Positions 7,234-16,303 of a stretch of DNA of 64,000 nt are shown here, in pieces (the first letter of the stretch is position 1; every line of letters starts with the position of its first letter). Both the position numbers and the translations under genes were made by a program. The stretch is taken from NCBI GenBank assembly GCA_036946405.1, contig JAQIJC010000001.1:3485501-3549500 (forward strand), given 5' to 3'. Source of the stretch: Sphingomonas phyllosphaerae (GTDB lineage: Bacteria; Pseudomonadota; Alphaproteobacteria; Sphingomonadales; Sphingomonadaceae). The notes under the pieces were generated by a model. The model was not told where the DNA came from and did no database searches. It saw only the letters and a program-made list of their open reading frames with translations.

Positions 7234-10086
7234 TCAGGCCAGTCCCTTCCCGCCCTGCGCGATCCATACCAGCGAATGCGGCCCCGGCTCCCGGCGCCGC
7301 TCCTGCGCGACCGCCTGTTGCACCCCACCCGCCGGCACGCTGCCCGGCGCATATTCGACGCCCGAGCGACCCGGGAATTCGGGGATCGCCCACCCGGTCC
7401 GATTCATCCGTGCATAGTTCGGGATCGCGGTCAGCGGCGAACCGTCCGCCCAGCGCCCGCGGATCGCGACCACGCCGCCCAGCAGGTCGCCGCGCCATTC
7501 CGGCACCAGCGCCTCGCTGCCGATCGGCAGGTCGATCCGTGGCTGGTCGGCCCGCTCGACATTATAGACCAGTGGCCCATACCGGAGCGCTACCTTGCCG
7601 CGCGTCGCCTCGATCCGCTCGTCGGCGGTGACGCGCTGCACCGCCAGCGGCAGCCCCAGCTCGACCTTGTCGCCCTTGCGCCATTCGCGCGTGATCACCG
7701 CATAGCCCTTCTCGATCCGCGGCGTCACCGCTTCGCCGTTCACCGCCAGCCGTACCAGCCCGCCGACCGCCGGCTCGGCGCGATACAGCGCGCTGGTCGT
7801 GCGCTGCGGCACCCGGATGCGCAGCGCGAAGCGGCGCGTTTCCTGCGGGTTGACGGTGATCACCACCGCACCCTTCCACGGATAGTCGGTTTCCTGCACC
7901 ATCTCGACGGGCGTCCCCGCCACCTCGCCGACCTGGATGCGGCTGCCGACGAACAGGTTGACGTACAGCCCGTCGTCGCCCTTCACATAGGTCCAGGTTG
8001 GCATCATCAGCAGCGTGCGCGGGATGTTGCCGACGCAGCATGGGCAGGTGTGCCAGCGCGCGCGCTCGGTATCGACCAGCGGGTTGGTATAGCAGAAGCT
8101 GGTGCCGGCCAGATCGGTCGCGCCGAGCAGCGCGTTGTACATCGTCTCCTCGTACAAATCGGCGTATTTCGCGTCGTGATACGAGAGATTGAGCTTGTAT
8201 TGGAAGAAGATCAGCCCGCAGCTCGAACAGGATTCACAATAGGCATTGTTGCGCAGCGCGTAATTGCCGCCGAACCCTTCGGAGGTGTCGCCGCTCCCGA
8301 CCCCGCCGGTGACATAATATTTGCGGTTCACCATGTTGTCCCAGAGCGACATCACCGCGCTCTGATAATCGCGGTCCCCGGATTCGGCGGCGATGTCCGC
8401 CATGCCCGAATAGAAATACACCGCGCGCACTGCATGGCCGACCGCTTCATATTGCTGCTCGGGCGGCAAATGGCTCTGGTCGTATTCCGCCCCGCCCTCG
8501 CGGGAATCGAGCAGGAAGCGCGCCAGCTTGATATAGGCGTCGCCGCGCGCATGGCCTTCGACATCGTTGACGAAGCGCCCGAAGCGTACCAGCGCCTGCT
8601 CCATCTCCTGGTGGCCGTCGAACCACGCCTTCTTGCCCGGCCCGATATGCGCGACCCAGCAGTCCGCGAGCCTTTTGGCGGCATCATATAGCCGCAGGTC
8701 GCGCCCGCCGGTCAGCGTGTGATGGTTGATCGCCGATTCGATGAAATAGCCTGCGACATAGCCTTCATGGTCGGCGCGATGCTCCGGCGACCAGCGCTCC
8801 GGCCAATGCCGGCGATCGGCCAGCGTATAGGCGGTGTGCAGATAGCCGTCCGGCTCCTGCGCGGCGAGGATGATCGGGATCCACCGCTCCAGCGTCGCGC
8901 GCATTTTCGCCTGCGCCTGCACGATCTCGGCGTCGCCCTGCGCATCGACCATCAGCGCGATGCACATCGATTCCACCGTCTGGTGCACCCAGGCATTGGA
9001 GAAGACATAGCCCTTGTGCGGTGCATGGGCCTCGCCGCGCAGCGCCTTGCCCGCCTCGACGAAATTGTCGATCCCACCCTGCCCGTCGGTCAGGTCGGTA
9101 CGCTCGCAATACGCGATGCAATGCGGGATCCAGTTGACGATCAACGCCTTGGCACGCGCCTTCCATAGCGGGCTGTGGATCGCGTAGGGCGTGGTATAGA
9201 CGACATCGAGCCGCTTGGCGGGCGGCGGTGCCTCCGCGCGCAAGGCAAGCGTCGACTCCGCTCGTTTGCCCTGCGCATCAGCCGCCAGCCGCAACACATA
9301 ATCGCCGGGCTGTGTCACCATTGCGCGCGTCGCGGTCGCGCCGGCATCGGCGAACACCACCTTGCCCGGCCCGCTCACCTGCGACCAGCGGACGGTATCG
9401 CCGGGGCGGCGCTGGAGCCACTCGGCCTTGCCCGCCAGCCACGTCTGCCCGCCGACCACCACGGCCCGATCGACACCCGCGCCGACCACCGGCGCGAAGG
9501 CCGGTACGGGTCCGGCGCTATAGATCTTCCATTGCAGCACGCCGACCGACTTCTCGCCGTCGCCGACGAACGTCAGCTTCAGCTTCTGCGTGGTGACCCG
9601 ATCGAAGGTGGTGCGATTGAAGCGGTCACCCGCCACCCCGCCGCCGCGCGGGTTGCGAACCGGCACGAACGTCGACCCGTTCCAATAGGCAAGCTGCGAC
9701 GAGGTCGGCAGCGCGATCCCCTGCCCGTCCTGCCACCAATAGACGTCGACGCTGTCGGTCGACACCGGCTGATCCCATTCATAGACCACCCATTGCGGCC
9801 CGGTCTGCGGCCATGTCCCGTAGGCGCCGCGCGACGCATCGGCGGAATTCTGCGGCTCGGCGCCGCTGTTCAGCGCCGCATAACTCGTATCCCCGGACAC
9901 GAAGCCGCCACTCGCCCGCGCCACCTTGGCGAGATTGACCCGCTCCGTCGTCGCCGCCTCGGCGCTACCGCCGGACGGGAGCGGCAGTCCGAGGCTCGTG
10001 GCCAGTCCGGCGAGGACCTTGCGCCGTCCAACCCCGATGGCGTGCCCCACCGTGCCGCTATCCACCATCCGATCGTGTCCCACCAT
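7234..10086 (-). CDS. Tat-exported GH127-like (DUF1680) enzyme, paralogue A
   Basis: About 950 residues. A Tat signal (GRRKVLAGLA) is followed by a discoidin-like domain (WVVYEWDQP, VDVYWW), an Ig-like segment (about residues 190-300) and an alpha-barrel GH127-like catalytic region. The zinc/nucleophile signature is present: Glu618 and Cys620 in CESC, and Cys683-Cys684 in CPCC. It should act on terminal beta-L-arabinofuranose or a related furanoside in the periplasm. The ATG at 10086 follows GGAG; GTG at 10092 is possible. From about residue 300 to 900 it is almost identical to the product of the gene at 23484, while the first 300 residues are clearly diverged. An operator-like element lies 90-120 bases upstream. 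It is followed closely by the HExxH gene. Confidence 0.85.
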   Translation of the reverse strand: MVGHDRMVDSGTVGHAIGVGRRKVLAGLATSLGLPLPSGGSAEAATTERVNLAKVARASGGFVSGDTSYAALNSGAEPQNSADASRGAYGTWPQTGPQWVVYEWDQPVSTDSVDVYWWQDGQGIALPTSSQLAYWNGSTFVPVRNPRGGGVAGDRFNRTTFDRVTTQKLKLTFVGDGEKSVGVLQWKIYSAGPVPAFAPVVGAGVDRAVVVGGQTWLAGKAEWLQRRPGDTVRWSQVSGPGKVVFADAGATATRAMVTQPGDYVLRLAADAQGKRAESTLALRAEAPPPAKRLDVVYTTPYAIHSPLWKARAKALIVNWIPHCIAYCERTDLTDGQGGIDNFVEAGKALRGEAHAPHKGYVFSNAWVHQTVESMCIALMVDAQGDAEIVQAQAKMRATLERWIPIILAAQEPDGYLHTAYTLADRRHWPERWSPEHRADHEGYVAGYFIESAINHHTLTGGRDLRLYDAAKRLADCWVAHIGPGKKAWFDGHQEMEQALVRFGRFVNDVEGHARGDAYIKLARFLLDSREGGAEYDQSHLPPEQQYEAVGHAVRAVYFYSGMADIAAESGDRDYQSAVMSLWDNMVNRKYYVTGGVGSGDTSEGFGGNYALRNNAYCESCSSCGLIFFQYKLNLSYHDAKYADLYEETMYNALLGATDLAGTSFCYTNPLVDTERARWHTCPCCVGNIPRTLLMMPTWTYVKGDDGLYVNLFVGSRIQVGEVAGTPVEMVQETDYPWKGAVVITVNPQETRRFALRIRVPQRTTSALYRAEPAVGGLVRLAVNGEAVTPRIEKGYAVITREWRKGDKVELGLPLAVQRVTADERIEATRGKVALRYGPLVYNVERADQPRIDLPIGSEALVPEWRGDLLGGVVAIRGRWADGSPLTAIPNYARMNRTGWAIPEFPGRSGVEYAPGSVPAGGVQQAVAQERRREPGPHSLVWIAQGGKGLA

Positions 10087-10176
10087 CCGCACTCCGCATC
10101 TCTTGTCTGACGAACGTCATCCGAGGCGCGCCGGTCCCGGTCGCGGTTCGTCAATGATCCTCGTGGCGCGATGTGC

Positions 10177-10214
10177 CTTGAGGATCCGCTCTCATGTGAT
10201 ACCGTATACGAAAT
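10177..10214. promoter_or_regulatory. Phased operator element upstream of paralogue A
   Basis: Read on the plus strand: CTTGAG at 10177, 15 bases, then GATACCGTATACGAA with GTATAC at 10204-10209. The distance from the C of CTTGA to the G of GTATAC is 27 bases, exactly as at the two elements near 23404 and 30864. It lies about 115 bases upstream of the leftward start at 10086. In the CTTGA-to-GTATAC direction it points right, away from paralogue A. Confidence 0.6.
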
Positions 10215-10645
10215 TGACGAACGGGGAAGAGGTGAAGTTTGGACAGTAGGTATTTCGCTGACAAGCTCAGATGCGCCAGCGGACCATTCCCGAATGTGCC
10301 CGTCGCCCCGAACGCCGCACGCAAAGCGCGCGCAACCGACGCTGCTCAAGCTTCACTAGTCGTCGCGAAAGCCGAATTGCTGACCATTACACGTCCGTAC
10401 CGGCTAGCTAGCGCAGGCAACTTCGGGAACCGCATGACCGCCCTGCCCCTCTTACACGAACACTCGCAACGATCCGCGCAGCTGTTCGCCACGTCGAACG
10501 CGACGCTGCCCGGCCATCGTACGCGCCACGCCGACCGTTTCGCCTCCGATCCCGCCGCTCCCACGCCGCCCGTCTGGTTGACGTTCGTGCGCAGCCAGCC
10601 AGCCGATGCGATGGGATGCATCGCATCTTACGCAAGGAAAGCGGC
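10215..10645. other. Intergenic region before metNIQ, nothing assigned
   Basis: These 430 bases separate the operator element from metN. Open frames across them have no family resemblance, no good ribosome-binding site and unlikely composition. I looked for a SAM riboswitch ahead of the methionine transporter and did not recognise one. The metN promoter should be here. Confidence 0.5.
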
Positions 10646-11371
10646 ATGATCGCGCTGCACGGCGTCGGCAAGGCGTTTCCGGACGGCACGCGCGCGCTGG
10701 ACGACGTGTCGCTCGCGGTGCCGCGCGGGGCGATCTTCGGCGTGATCGGTCGCTCGGGCGCGGGCAAGTCGACCCTGCTCCGACTGCTCAACGGCCTCGA
10801 ACGGCCCAGCGTGGGAACGGTGCAAGTCGACGGCATCGACCTTGCCACGCTCGATCAGTCCCGCCTGCGCACGCTGCGTCGCCGCGTCGCGATGATCTTC
10901 CAGTCGTTCGGGCTGCTCGCGAACCGCACGGTCGCCGCAAATGTCGCGCTGCCGCTCGAACTCGCCGGCGTGCCGCGGGCCGAGCGCGATGCCCGCGTGA
11001 CCACGCTGCTCGACCGCGTCGGGCTCGCCGACAAGGCGGCGAGCTACCCCGCGCGGCTGTCGGGCGGTCAGCGGCAACGCGTCGGGATCGCGCGCGCGCT
11101 AGCGACCCGTCCCGACGTGCTGCTGTGCGACGAGGCGACCAGCGCCCTCGATCCGGAGACGACGCGCTCGGTGCTGGCGCTGCTCGGCGACCTCAACCGC
11201 GAACTCGGGCTGACGATCGTGCTCATCACCCACGAAATGTCAGTCGTCCGCGCGGTGTGCAGCCATGTCGCAGTGCTCGATCGCGGTCGCATGGTCGACA
11301 GCGGCCCGCTCGACGCGGTGCTGCACGGCGATCATGCCGCAACCCGCGCGCTGCTCGGGGAAGCGGCATGA
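10646..11371 (+). CDS. metN: Methionine ABC transporter ATP-binding protein, short form
   Basis: The ATPase of the MetNIQ importer, energising uptake of methionine at the inner membrane. The 241-residue product has Walker A (GRSGAGKST), signature ([15 protein letters not shown]), Walker B ([12 protein letters not shown]) and a switch His (LITHE). The ATG at 10646 follows AAGGAAAG; an upstream in-frame ATG at 10616 has no ribosome-binding site. Unlike E. coli MetN (about 343 residues), it stops soon after the ATPase core and has no room for the C-terminal NIL/ACT-like domain that gives transinhibition by methionine. The stop overlaps metI (ATGA). Identification rests on the metI-metQ context as well as the sequence. 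Confidence 0.9.
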   Translation: MIALHGVGKAFPDGTRALDDVSLAVPRGAIFGVIGRSGAGKSTLLRLLNGLERPSVGTVQVDGIDLATLDQSRLRTLRRRVAMIFQSFGLLANRTVAANVALPLELAGVPRAERDARVTTLLDRVGLADKAASYPARLSGGQRQRVGIARALATRPDVLLCDEATSALDPETTRSVLALLGDLNRELGLTIVLITHEMSVVRAVCSHVAVLDRGRMVDSGPLDAVLHGDHAATRALLGEAA

Positions 11372-12033
11372 CCGGCTGGTTCGCCAACGTCGTCTGGAGC
11401 GACATCGCCGTGGCGACGCGCGACACGCTGGTGATGCTCGGCGCGTCGCTGGCGCTGACGATCCTCGCCGGGGTGCCGCTCGGCGTGCTGCTGTTCGTCA
11501 CCGGCCGTGGACAGATCGCGGAGGCGCGCTGGCTCAGCCGCCTGCTCGGCGTCGCCGTCAACGTGCTGCGCTCGGTGCCGTTCGTCATCCTGCTGATCGT
11601 GCTGATCCCGGTCACGCTTGCGGTGGTCGGCACCTCGCTGGGGGTGACGGGCGCGATCCTGCCGCTCGTCGTCGGCGCCGCGCCTTTCTACGCGCGGCTG
11701 GTCGAACAGGCGCTGCGCGACGTACCGCGCGCGACCATCGAGGCGGCACAGGCGATGGGAGCGAGCCGCCGCCAGATCGTCTCCCGCGCGCTGCTGCCAG
11801 AGGCGTTGCCGGGGCTCGTCTCGGGTGCCACCGTCACCGCGGTCGCGCTCGTCTCGTTCACCGCCATGGCCGGCGTCGTCGGCGCGGGCGGCCTGGGCGA
11901 TCTGGCCATCCGCTACGGCTATCAGCGCTTCCAGACCGACGTGATGCTGGTCACGGTGGTGCTGATGGTCGTGCTCGTCCAACTCCTCCAGCTCGGCGGC
12001 GACTGGCTCGCGCGCCGGCTGGACCATCGTTGA
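11368..12033 (+). CDS. metI: Methionine ABC transporter permease
   Basis: A 221-residue inner-membrane permease, normal length for MetI, with about five membrane segments. The EAA loop is visible as [25 protein letters not shown] (given here by its position, about residues 127-152), which docks to MetN. It starts inside the metN stop codon and ends 8 bases before metQ, so the three genes form one tight operon. Confidence 0.92.
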   Translation: MTGWFANVVWSDIAVATRDTLVMLGASLALTILAGVPLGVLLFVTGRGQIAEARWLSRLLGVAVNVLRSVPFVILLIVLIPVTLAVVGTSLGVTGAILPLVVGAAPFYARLVEQALRDVPRATIEAAQAMGASRRQIVSRALLPEALPGLVSGATVTAVALVSFTAMAGVVGAGGLGDLAIRYGYQRFQTDVMLVTVVLMVVLVQLLQLGGDWLARRLDHR

Positions 12034-12041
12034 GGATCCTG

Positions 12042-12827
12042 ATGCTTCCCCGTCGCACGTTGCTCGCCGCCGCTCTGCTGCTCGCCGCCTGCGGCAGCAA
12101 AGGCGATACGAACCGCTTGACCGTCGCGGCCACCGCAGTGCCGCACGCCGAGATCCTCGCGCAGGTCAAGCCGGTGTTGGCAAAGGAAGGCGTCGCTCTC
12201 GAAGTCCGCGTCTTCAACGATTACGTCCAGCCGAACCAGCAGGTCGATCAGGGGCAGATCGACGTCAATTATTTCCAGACCAAGCCCTATCTCGATCAAT
12301 TCAACAGGGAGCGCGGCACGAAACTGGTGTCGATCGCCGGCATCCACCTCGAACCGCTGGGCGCCTATTCGCGGCGCTGGAAGACGATCGCGGACGTCCC
12401 CACCGGCGCCAGCGTCGCGATTCCCAACGAGCCCAGCAACGGCGGCCGAGCGCTGCTGGTGCTGCAAAAGGCCGGGCTGATCCGCCTGAAGGATCCCGCC
12501 AAGCCACTCGCGACGATCGGCGACATCGCGGCGAATCCGCGCAACCTGCGTTTCCGCGAGCTGGAAGCGGCGACGTTGCCGCGCGTGCTCGGCGAGGTCG
12601 ATCTCGCGCTCATCAACACCAATTACGCGCTCGACGCGAAGCTCAACCCGACGCGCGACGCGCTCGCGATCGAGGACAAGGAGTCGCCCTACGTCAACGT
12701 CGTCGTCGGCCGCCCCGGCGCGGGCAACGATCCGCGCGTTCGCAAGCTGGTGGCGGCGCTGCGTAGCCCGCAGACCCGCGCGTTCATCGAACGAACCTAC
12801 AAAGGCGCGGTGCTGCCGGCCTTCTAG
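12042..12827 (+). CDS. metQ: Methionine-binding lipoprotein
   Basis: A 261-residue NLPA/MetQ-family substrate-binding lipoprotein delivering methionine to MetI-MetN. The lipobox LAAC (Cys about residue 18) follows a short basic-hydrophobic leader. The mature part shows NDYVQPNQQVDQGQIDVNYFQ-like family features (residues about 60-80) and INTNYALDA near residue 190. The ATG at 12042 follows GAGGATCC. The operon ends here; an IS6-family element begins about 100 bases downstream. Confidence 0.93.
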   Translation: MLPRRTLLAAALLLAACGSKGDTNRLTVAATAVPHAEILAQVKPVLAKEGVALEVRVFNDYVQPNQQVDQGQIDVNYFQTKPYLDQFNRERGTKLVSIAGIHLEPLGAYSRRWKTIADVPTGASVAIPNEPSNGGRALLVLQKAGLIRLKDPAKPLATIGDIAANPRNLRFRELEAATLPRVLGEVDLALINTNYALDAKLNPTRDALAIEDKESPYVNVVVGRPGAGNDPRVRKLVAALRSPQTRAFIERTYKGAVLPAF

Positions 12828-12930
12828 ATCGAACAGAGCTGGCGGTGACCGCCCGCGCGGCGACGGGAATTCATGCCAGCCGATGCCCACCACGATCGGC
12901 TCGGTTGGCCCGCTGAAACAGGCAAGTGGC

Positions 12931-13770
12931 GGTGCTGTCAGTCTAATGCGAACCCGTCTCCACACGATGCAATTCGGTCTTTAACGACGACCTTCAGCTG
13001 ACGAGCGCCTGCCACTCCGCCAGCGCGGCGGAGCGTCGTTCCCGGTAGGTCTGTCGATCGATAAGGTGGCGTTCCAGGCTGAAGTAATTGTAAACGTTAG
13101 CGTGGATCGAGGCAAACTTCTGCAGCGTCTTCATCTGGCGGAAGCGCTGCATCGCCCGCTCTCGTCGTCGGAATGGCAAATGGCTGTTCTCGACCCGGTT
13201 GTTCGCCCAGCGGCCAACCTCCTGCTTCTCGGCATTGCCTAGCTCGTTCATCGCAGCACCATAGCTGCGTAGACCATCGGTGGTGATCGCCTCCGGTGAG
13301 CCGTGGCGCTTCAGCGCCTTCTTCATGAACGCAAGTGCGGCTGCCTTGTCGCGGGCCCGGGTGACATAGCTTTCCAGCACCTCGCCTTCATGGTCGACCG
13401 CTCGCCACAGGTAGACCATCTCGCCATTCAGCTTCACGTACATCTCGTCCAGGTGCCAGCGCCAGTGACGAAAGCCGCGCATTCGGCTCACCCGCTGGCG
13501 GCGGATGTCACCGGCGAACAGCGGACCAAACCTGTTCCACCACAGCCGCACCGTCTCATGACAGATGTCGATCCCGCGCTCGAACAGCAGATCCTCGCCG
13601 TTCCGCAGGCTCAGCGGAAACCGAACGTACATTAATACCGCCAGCCGGATCACCTCAGGCGACGAGTTGAAGTAGCGGAACGGCGAGGCTGGTTTGCGCA
13701 GGCGGGGCATGTCCTGCCCTACCCCACCCTCACCCGATTACCAGACGGTGCATTTGGTTTGACGGAGCCA
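12931..13770 (-). mobile_element. IS6-family insertion sequence, copy A
   Basis: An 840-base element with one transposase gene. The left end reads GGTGCTGTCAGTCTAATGC and the right end, inverted, GGCTCCGTCAAACCAAATGC; these are imperfect terminal repeats. It lies directly against the truncated copy B. The 8 bases flanking each side differ (CAAGTGGC and CGCAAAGC), so the expected target duplication is absent and a recombination or deletion has probably followed insertion. Copy C at 31181 is nearly identical and in the same orientation. Confidence 0.85.
12994..13710 (-). CDS. IS6-family transposase (copy A)
   Basis: A 238-residue DDE transposase of normal IS6 length. The first Asp is in HLDEMYVKLNG, the second in TTDGLRSYG, and the Glu in VENSHLPFRRRERAMQRFR. 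An N-terminal helix-turn-helix (ICHETVRLWWNRFG) should bind the ends. The protein is intact and differs from the copy C product at about two positions near the N-terminus (PRLRKPA against PRPRKSA). Confidence 0.93.
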   Translation of the reverse strand: MPRLRKPASPFRYFNSSPEVIRLAVLMYVRFPLSLRNGEDLLFERGIDICHETVRLWWNRFGPLFAGDIRRQRVSRMRGFRHWRWHLDEMYVKLNGEMVYLWRAVDHEGEVLESYVTRARDKAAALAFMKKALKRHGSPEAITTDGLRSYGAAMNELGNAEKQEVGRWANNRVENSHLPFRRRERAMQRFRQMKTLQKFASIHANVYNYFSLERHLIDRQTYRERRSAALAEWQALVS

Positions 13771-14211
13771 CGCAAAGCGCTGCTGCCTTGTCGCGGGTCT
13801 TGGTGACGTAGCTTTCCAGCACTTCACCTTCATGATCGACCGCTCGCCAGAGGTAGACCATCTCGCCGTTCAGCTTCACGTACATTTCGTCCAGGTGCCA
13901 GCGCCAGTGACGGAACCCGCGCATTCGGCTCACCCGCTGGCGGCGGATGTCACCGGCGAACAGCGGACCAAACCTGTTCCACCACAACCGCACCGTCTCA
14001 TGGCAGATGTCGATCCCGCGCTCGAACAGCAAATCCTCGACATTCCGAAGGCTCAGCGGAAACCGCACGTACATCAGCACCACCAGCCGAATCACCTCGG
14101 GCGACGAGTTGAAGTAGCGGAACGGCGAGGCTGGCTTGCGCGGGCGGGGCATTCCCGGCCCTACGCCACCCTCACCAGATTACCAGACGGTGCGTTTGGT
14201 TTGACGGTGCC
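13771..14211 (-). mobile_element. IS6-family insertion sequence, copy B, truncated
   Basis: The right-hand half of a second, slightly diverged IS6 copy. Its outer end (inverted GGCACCGTCAAACCAAACG) lies at 14211, one base from the ihfB stop codon. The inner side is cut at copy A, which replaced the rest. Same orientation as copies A and C. Confidence 0.8.
13774..14152 (-). pseudogene. IS6-family transposase fragment (copy B)
   Basis: Encodes about the first 126 residues of the transposase, including the first catalytic Asp (HLDEMYVKLNG), then loses homology at TRDKAAAL and reads into copy A to a stop at 13730. The second Asp and the Glu are missing, so it cannot be active. Differences such as LRNVEDLL and YVTKTRDK show it is a separate lineage from copies A and C. 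Confidence 0.85.
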
Positions 14212-14212
14212 C

Positions 14213-14515
14213 TCAACCCTCAATCGATTTTATTGTGTCGACGTTCAAGCGGTCGGACATCATTTTGCTAGGCCTGAAGTACGGCCTGCGAGACGCCTTT
14301 ACCTGAATCGTCTCACCAGTCTTCGGGTTCCTACCGGCACGTAGTTGCCGCGCACGTGTCGCGAACGAGCCGAAACCTCGCAGTTCAACACGGCCGCCTT
14401 CTGTCAGGCGGTCCGTTATGTCTTCGAAGAAGATGGTCATCACGGCGTCAATGTCTCTTGCGGAGAGGGTCGGGTTCCCCCGCATCAAGGCGCTTTTCAG
14501 CTGCGAGCGCGTCAC
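14213..14515 (-). CDS. ihfB: Integration host factor beta subunit-like protein
   Basis: A 100-residue HU/IHF-family DNA-bending protein. MTRSQLKSALM matches IHF-beta starts, and GRVELRGFGSFATRARQLRAGRNPKTGE contains the beta-arm that intercalates in the minor groove (residues about 40-68; the arm proline region is RNPKTG). It would bend DNA in recombination and transcription. The tail after RRPYFRPSKMMSDRL is atypical, and the stop sits one base from the end of IS6 copy B, so the last residues may be altered by the insertion. A GTATAC palindrome lies 59 bases upstream at 14574. A second ihfB remnant lies at 18875. Confidence 0.85.
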   Translation of the reverse strand: MTRSQLKSALMRGNPTLSARDIDAVMTIFFEDITDRLTEGGRVELRGFGSFATRARQLRAGRNPKTGETIQVKASRRPYFRPSKMMSDRLNVDTIKSIEG

Positions 14516-14734
14516 AGACTTCTCTCCTTTACACGACCGGCGAGCCCATCGAGGGCGGGGGTGGGAACCGATCGTATACAGCTGATAACGATTGCAAACA
14601 CAAATCGAGTTACGCGGGCGTTACAATTCTGTCAGATCGCTCGATGAGCGTTGGATCCGTGGGGGACTCGCCGTTGCCCGGACGGGGCTCGCTTCCGGGC
14701 TTGCGCCGTCATCTAACTAGCCTAGCCTTTCCAA

Positions 14735-14896
14735 ATGCCCGACAATGATTCGCAGCGGCCACCGACACCTGAGGCTCTCGCCACCTGGACGGATCAGGAA
14801 CTCATCACCGAATGGTCGCGGACGACGTGGGATAGCGGTGACCCGCGGATGGAGGCGATGGCCGACGAAATCGACCGGCGAGGACTGGACTTTTGA
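14735..14896 (+). CDS. Small hypothetical protein (53 aa)
   Basis: Starts MPDNDSQRPPTPEALATW and ends DEIDRRGLDF. Acidic, no membrane segment. The stop overlaps a TTG start for the next small gene (TTGA at 14893). I do not recognise a family. Support comes from its coding-like composition and coupling. Confidence 0.4.
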   Translation: MPDNDSQRPPTPEALATWTDQELITEWSRTTWDSGDPRMEAMADEIDRRGLDF

Positions 14897-15081
14897 CGAT
14901 ACGCCGGGCCCAGTGGAGCGAGTTGATCGCGATCGAGCGTCGCCGAGGCCCGGACACGCCATACTGGCTTCAAGATCGGATCGATGAGCTGCTTCATGCT
15001 GGCCGAACCGCTGAAGCCGATCGCCTCTATGAGGTCGCCAAGCTCTATGAGCTTCTGAGGCAGCCCGGAACATTACAATGA
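14893..15081 (+). CDS. Small hypothetical protein (62 aa), coupled
   Basis: Begins at TTG 14893 inside the stop of the preceding gene, with GGCGAGGAC as a possible ribosome-binding site. The product is charged and probably helical (WSELIAIERRRGPDTPYW, then RIDELLHAGRTAEADRLYEV), with a TPR-like second half. No function can be assigned. Confidence 0.4.
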   Translation: MTIRRAQWSELIAIERRRGPDTPYWLQDRIDELLHAGRTAEADRLYEVAKLYELLRQPGTLQ

Positions 15082-15191
15082 CGATCTTCAGCGAGCTTCG
15101 TTGTCGCAGCGAAAATTTACAATCCAGATCAATTAGCTGTTTTGCAGTGGGCGCCCGACTATGAGAGCTCCTCCACCGTCAAGGAACGGCA

Positions 15192-15608
15192 GTGCTCTTT
15201 CGCATCATCTATTCCAGTCGCGCCACGCACTTCCTGAACGAAGACGAGTTGAGAGAGCTCTGCGAGACATCCACTCAACGTAACCTGCAGGACGGGATCA
15301 CCGGCTTATTCCTGTATGACGGTGTGCGCTTCCTTCAAGCTATCGAAGGCGAGCGTCCGGCCGTTGAGGGGCTCATGGCGCGCATTGTGCGAAATCGGAA
15401 CCATAGCGATATCGTGGAGATATTTGCCGGAGCGATCGAGCATCGCGAGTTTCCACACTGGTCAATGGACCAGCCGCCGCGGCCGGGGGAGGATCTCGAG
15501 CGATTTGTCGAGCAGGTGAAAGCTGACGTCAGCCTCGTGGCAGACCCACACATGCGCGCGCAATTCATCGGCTTTGCGCGACTCGCGAGCAAGAGGCGAA
15601 TTGCATAG
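15192..15608 (+). CDS. BLUF-domain blue-light sensor protein
   Basis: A 138-residue single-domain BLUF photoreceptor binding FAD and sensing blue light. Key residues are visible: Tyr in IIYSSRAT (about residue 7), Asn in QRNLQDGITG (about 31), Gln in FLQAIEGE (about 49) and the Trp/Met of HWSMDQPP (about 90-93). No output domain is attached, so it must signal through a partner protein, as short BLUF proteins such as PixD do. The GTG start follows AAGGAACGG. A terminator lies 70 bases downstream. Confidence 0.93.
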   Translation: MLFRIIYSSRATHFLNEDELRELCETSTQRNLQDGITGLFLYDGVRFLQAIEGERPAVEGLMARIVRNRNHSDIVEIFAGAIEHREFPHWSMDQPPRPGEDLERFVEQVKADVSLVADPHMRAQFIGFARLASKRRIA

Positions 15609-15677
15609 CTAGCTTGCTTGCAACCTCGCTGCTTGCTAAATACCTATGTGATACCCCGCCTGGAGGGTTCCTGACCT

Positions 15678-15704
15678 CGCCCGGCCATCGTGCCGGGCGT
15701 TTTC
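15678..15704 (+). terminator. Rho-independent terminator after BLUF gene
   Basis: CGCCCGGC, loop CATCGT, GCCGGGCG, then TTTT. A GC-rich 8-bp stem with a short T-tract, about 70 bases beyond the BLUF stop. Confidence 0.7.
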
Positions 15705-15831
15705 TCTCCCACCATCTACCTAGCGAAAGACCAATTCGAGCTTCGCATTAATCTTCGTTAACTATGTAACTGTAACCAATGTAGGACACGGCTACGCGGC
15801 GATTACCCGTCCGAGTCGCAAGGGGTTCGAC

Positions 15832-15996
15832 ATGGTTCAAAACGCGTATGCTGAAGGCTTGAAGGCGGGCGCTGTGCGTCAGACGTCAACTGCTGACTGC
15901 CCTTATCGCACAACGTTGGTCGAACGAGAGCGAGCCGATTGGATGCGCGGTTTTGCAGTCTCTCGTCAGGATCGCAGCACGGCCGCCCGTCGCTAG
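15832..15996 (+). CDS. Rmf/CrpP-like small protein (54 aa)
   Basis: Starts at ATG 15832 behind AAGGGG. The product has the spacing of the ribosome-modulation-factor/CrpP-like family: AYAEGLKAGA, then DCPYR, then ERADWMRGF. In E. coli, Rmf pairs ribosomes into inactive dimers; many alphaproteobacterial relatives are uncharacterised. The gene stands alone, in a 600-base interval between the BLUF gene and the SRAP gene. Assignment rests on motif recall, not alignment. Confidence 0.6.
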   Translation: MVQNAYAEGLKAGAVRQTSTADCPYRTTLVERERADWMRGFAVSRQDRSTAARR

Positions 15997-16111
15997 AGAC
16001 TGCAAATCCGACAAACCGCCTAGATTGTACGACAGGGTCACTGGCCTGAATCAGCAAAGCTCGTTAGCCACGCAACCTTCATCGATAGCTCATGCATCGG
16101 AGACGTGACGG

Positions 16112-16303
16112 GTGGCCGAGCAATCGCAAGAAATAAACGGCTCCCGGCTTCGAAGCGAAGCAGCGCGATGGCGCCGCGTGGCGGAAAACCTCACCAGTAA
16201 GAGCGATCGCGCCACCATCATCCGACTGGCTGAGGAAACCGAACAAGCCGCGGCGTCGTGGGAACGGAGCCGGGGCGCGGCTCACTCGACTGACATCAGC
16301 TGA
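16112..16303 (+). CDS. Small hypothetical protein (63 aa)
   Basis: GTG start at 16112. The sequence RSEAARWRRVAENLTSKSD followed by IRLAEETEQAA resembles a common alphaproteobacterial small helical family of unknown function (xWRxRAxExRxLA pattern). It runs 22 bases into the 3' end of the convergent SRAP gene. Possibly real, not certain. Confidence 0.4.
   Translation: MAEQSQEINGSRLRSEAARWRRVAENLTSKSDRATIIRLAEETEQAAASWERSRGAAHSTDIS

Noticed and set aside
10300..10645. SAM riboswitch ahead of metNIQ
   Set aside because: I looked for SAM-II-like or other conserved SAM-binding words and did not find them; a covariance search would decide.
10239..10649. 136-codon open frame before metN
   Set aside because: No recognisable motif, weak start, mixed composition; the metN start at 10646 with AAGGAAAG is independent of it.
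14571..14580. GTATAC palindrome (ATCGTATACA) upstream of ihfB as a member of the sugar regulon
   Set aside because: Only the 7-base core matches; flanks and CTTGA phasing are absent and ihfB is not a carbohydrate gene. Likely chance.
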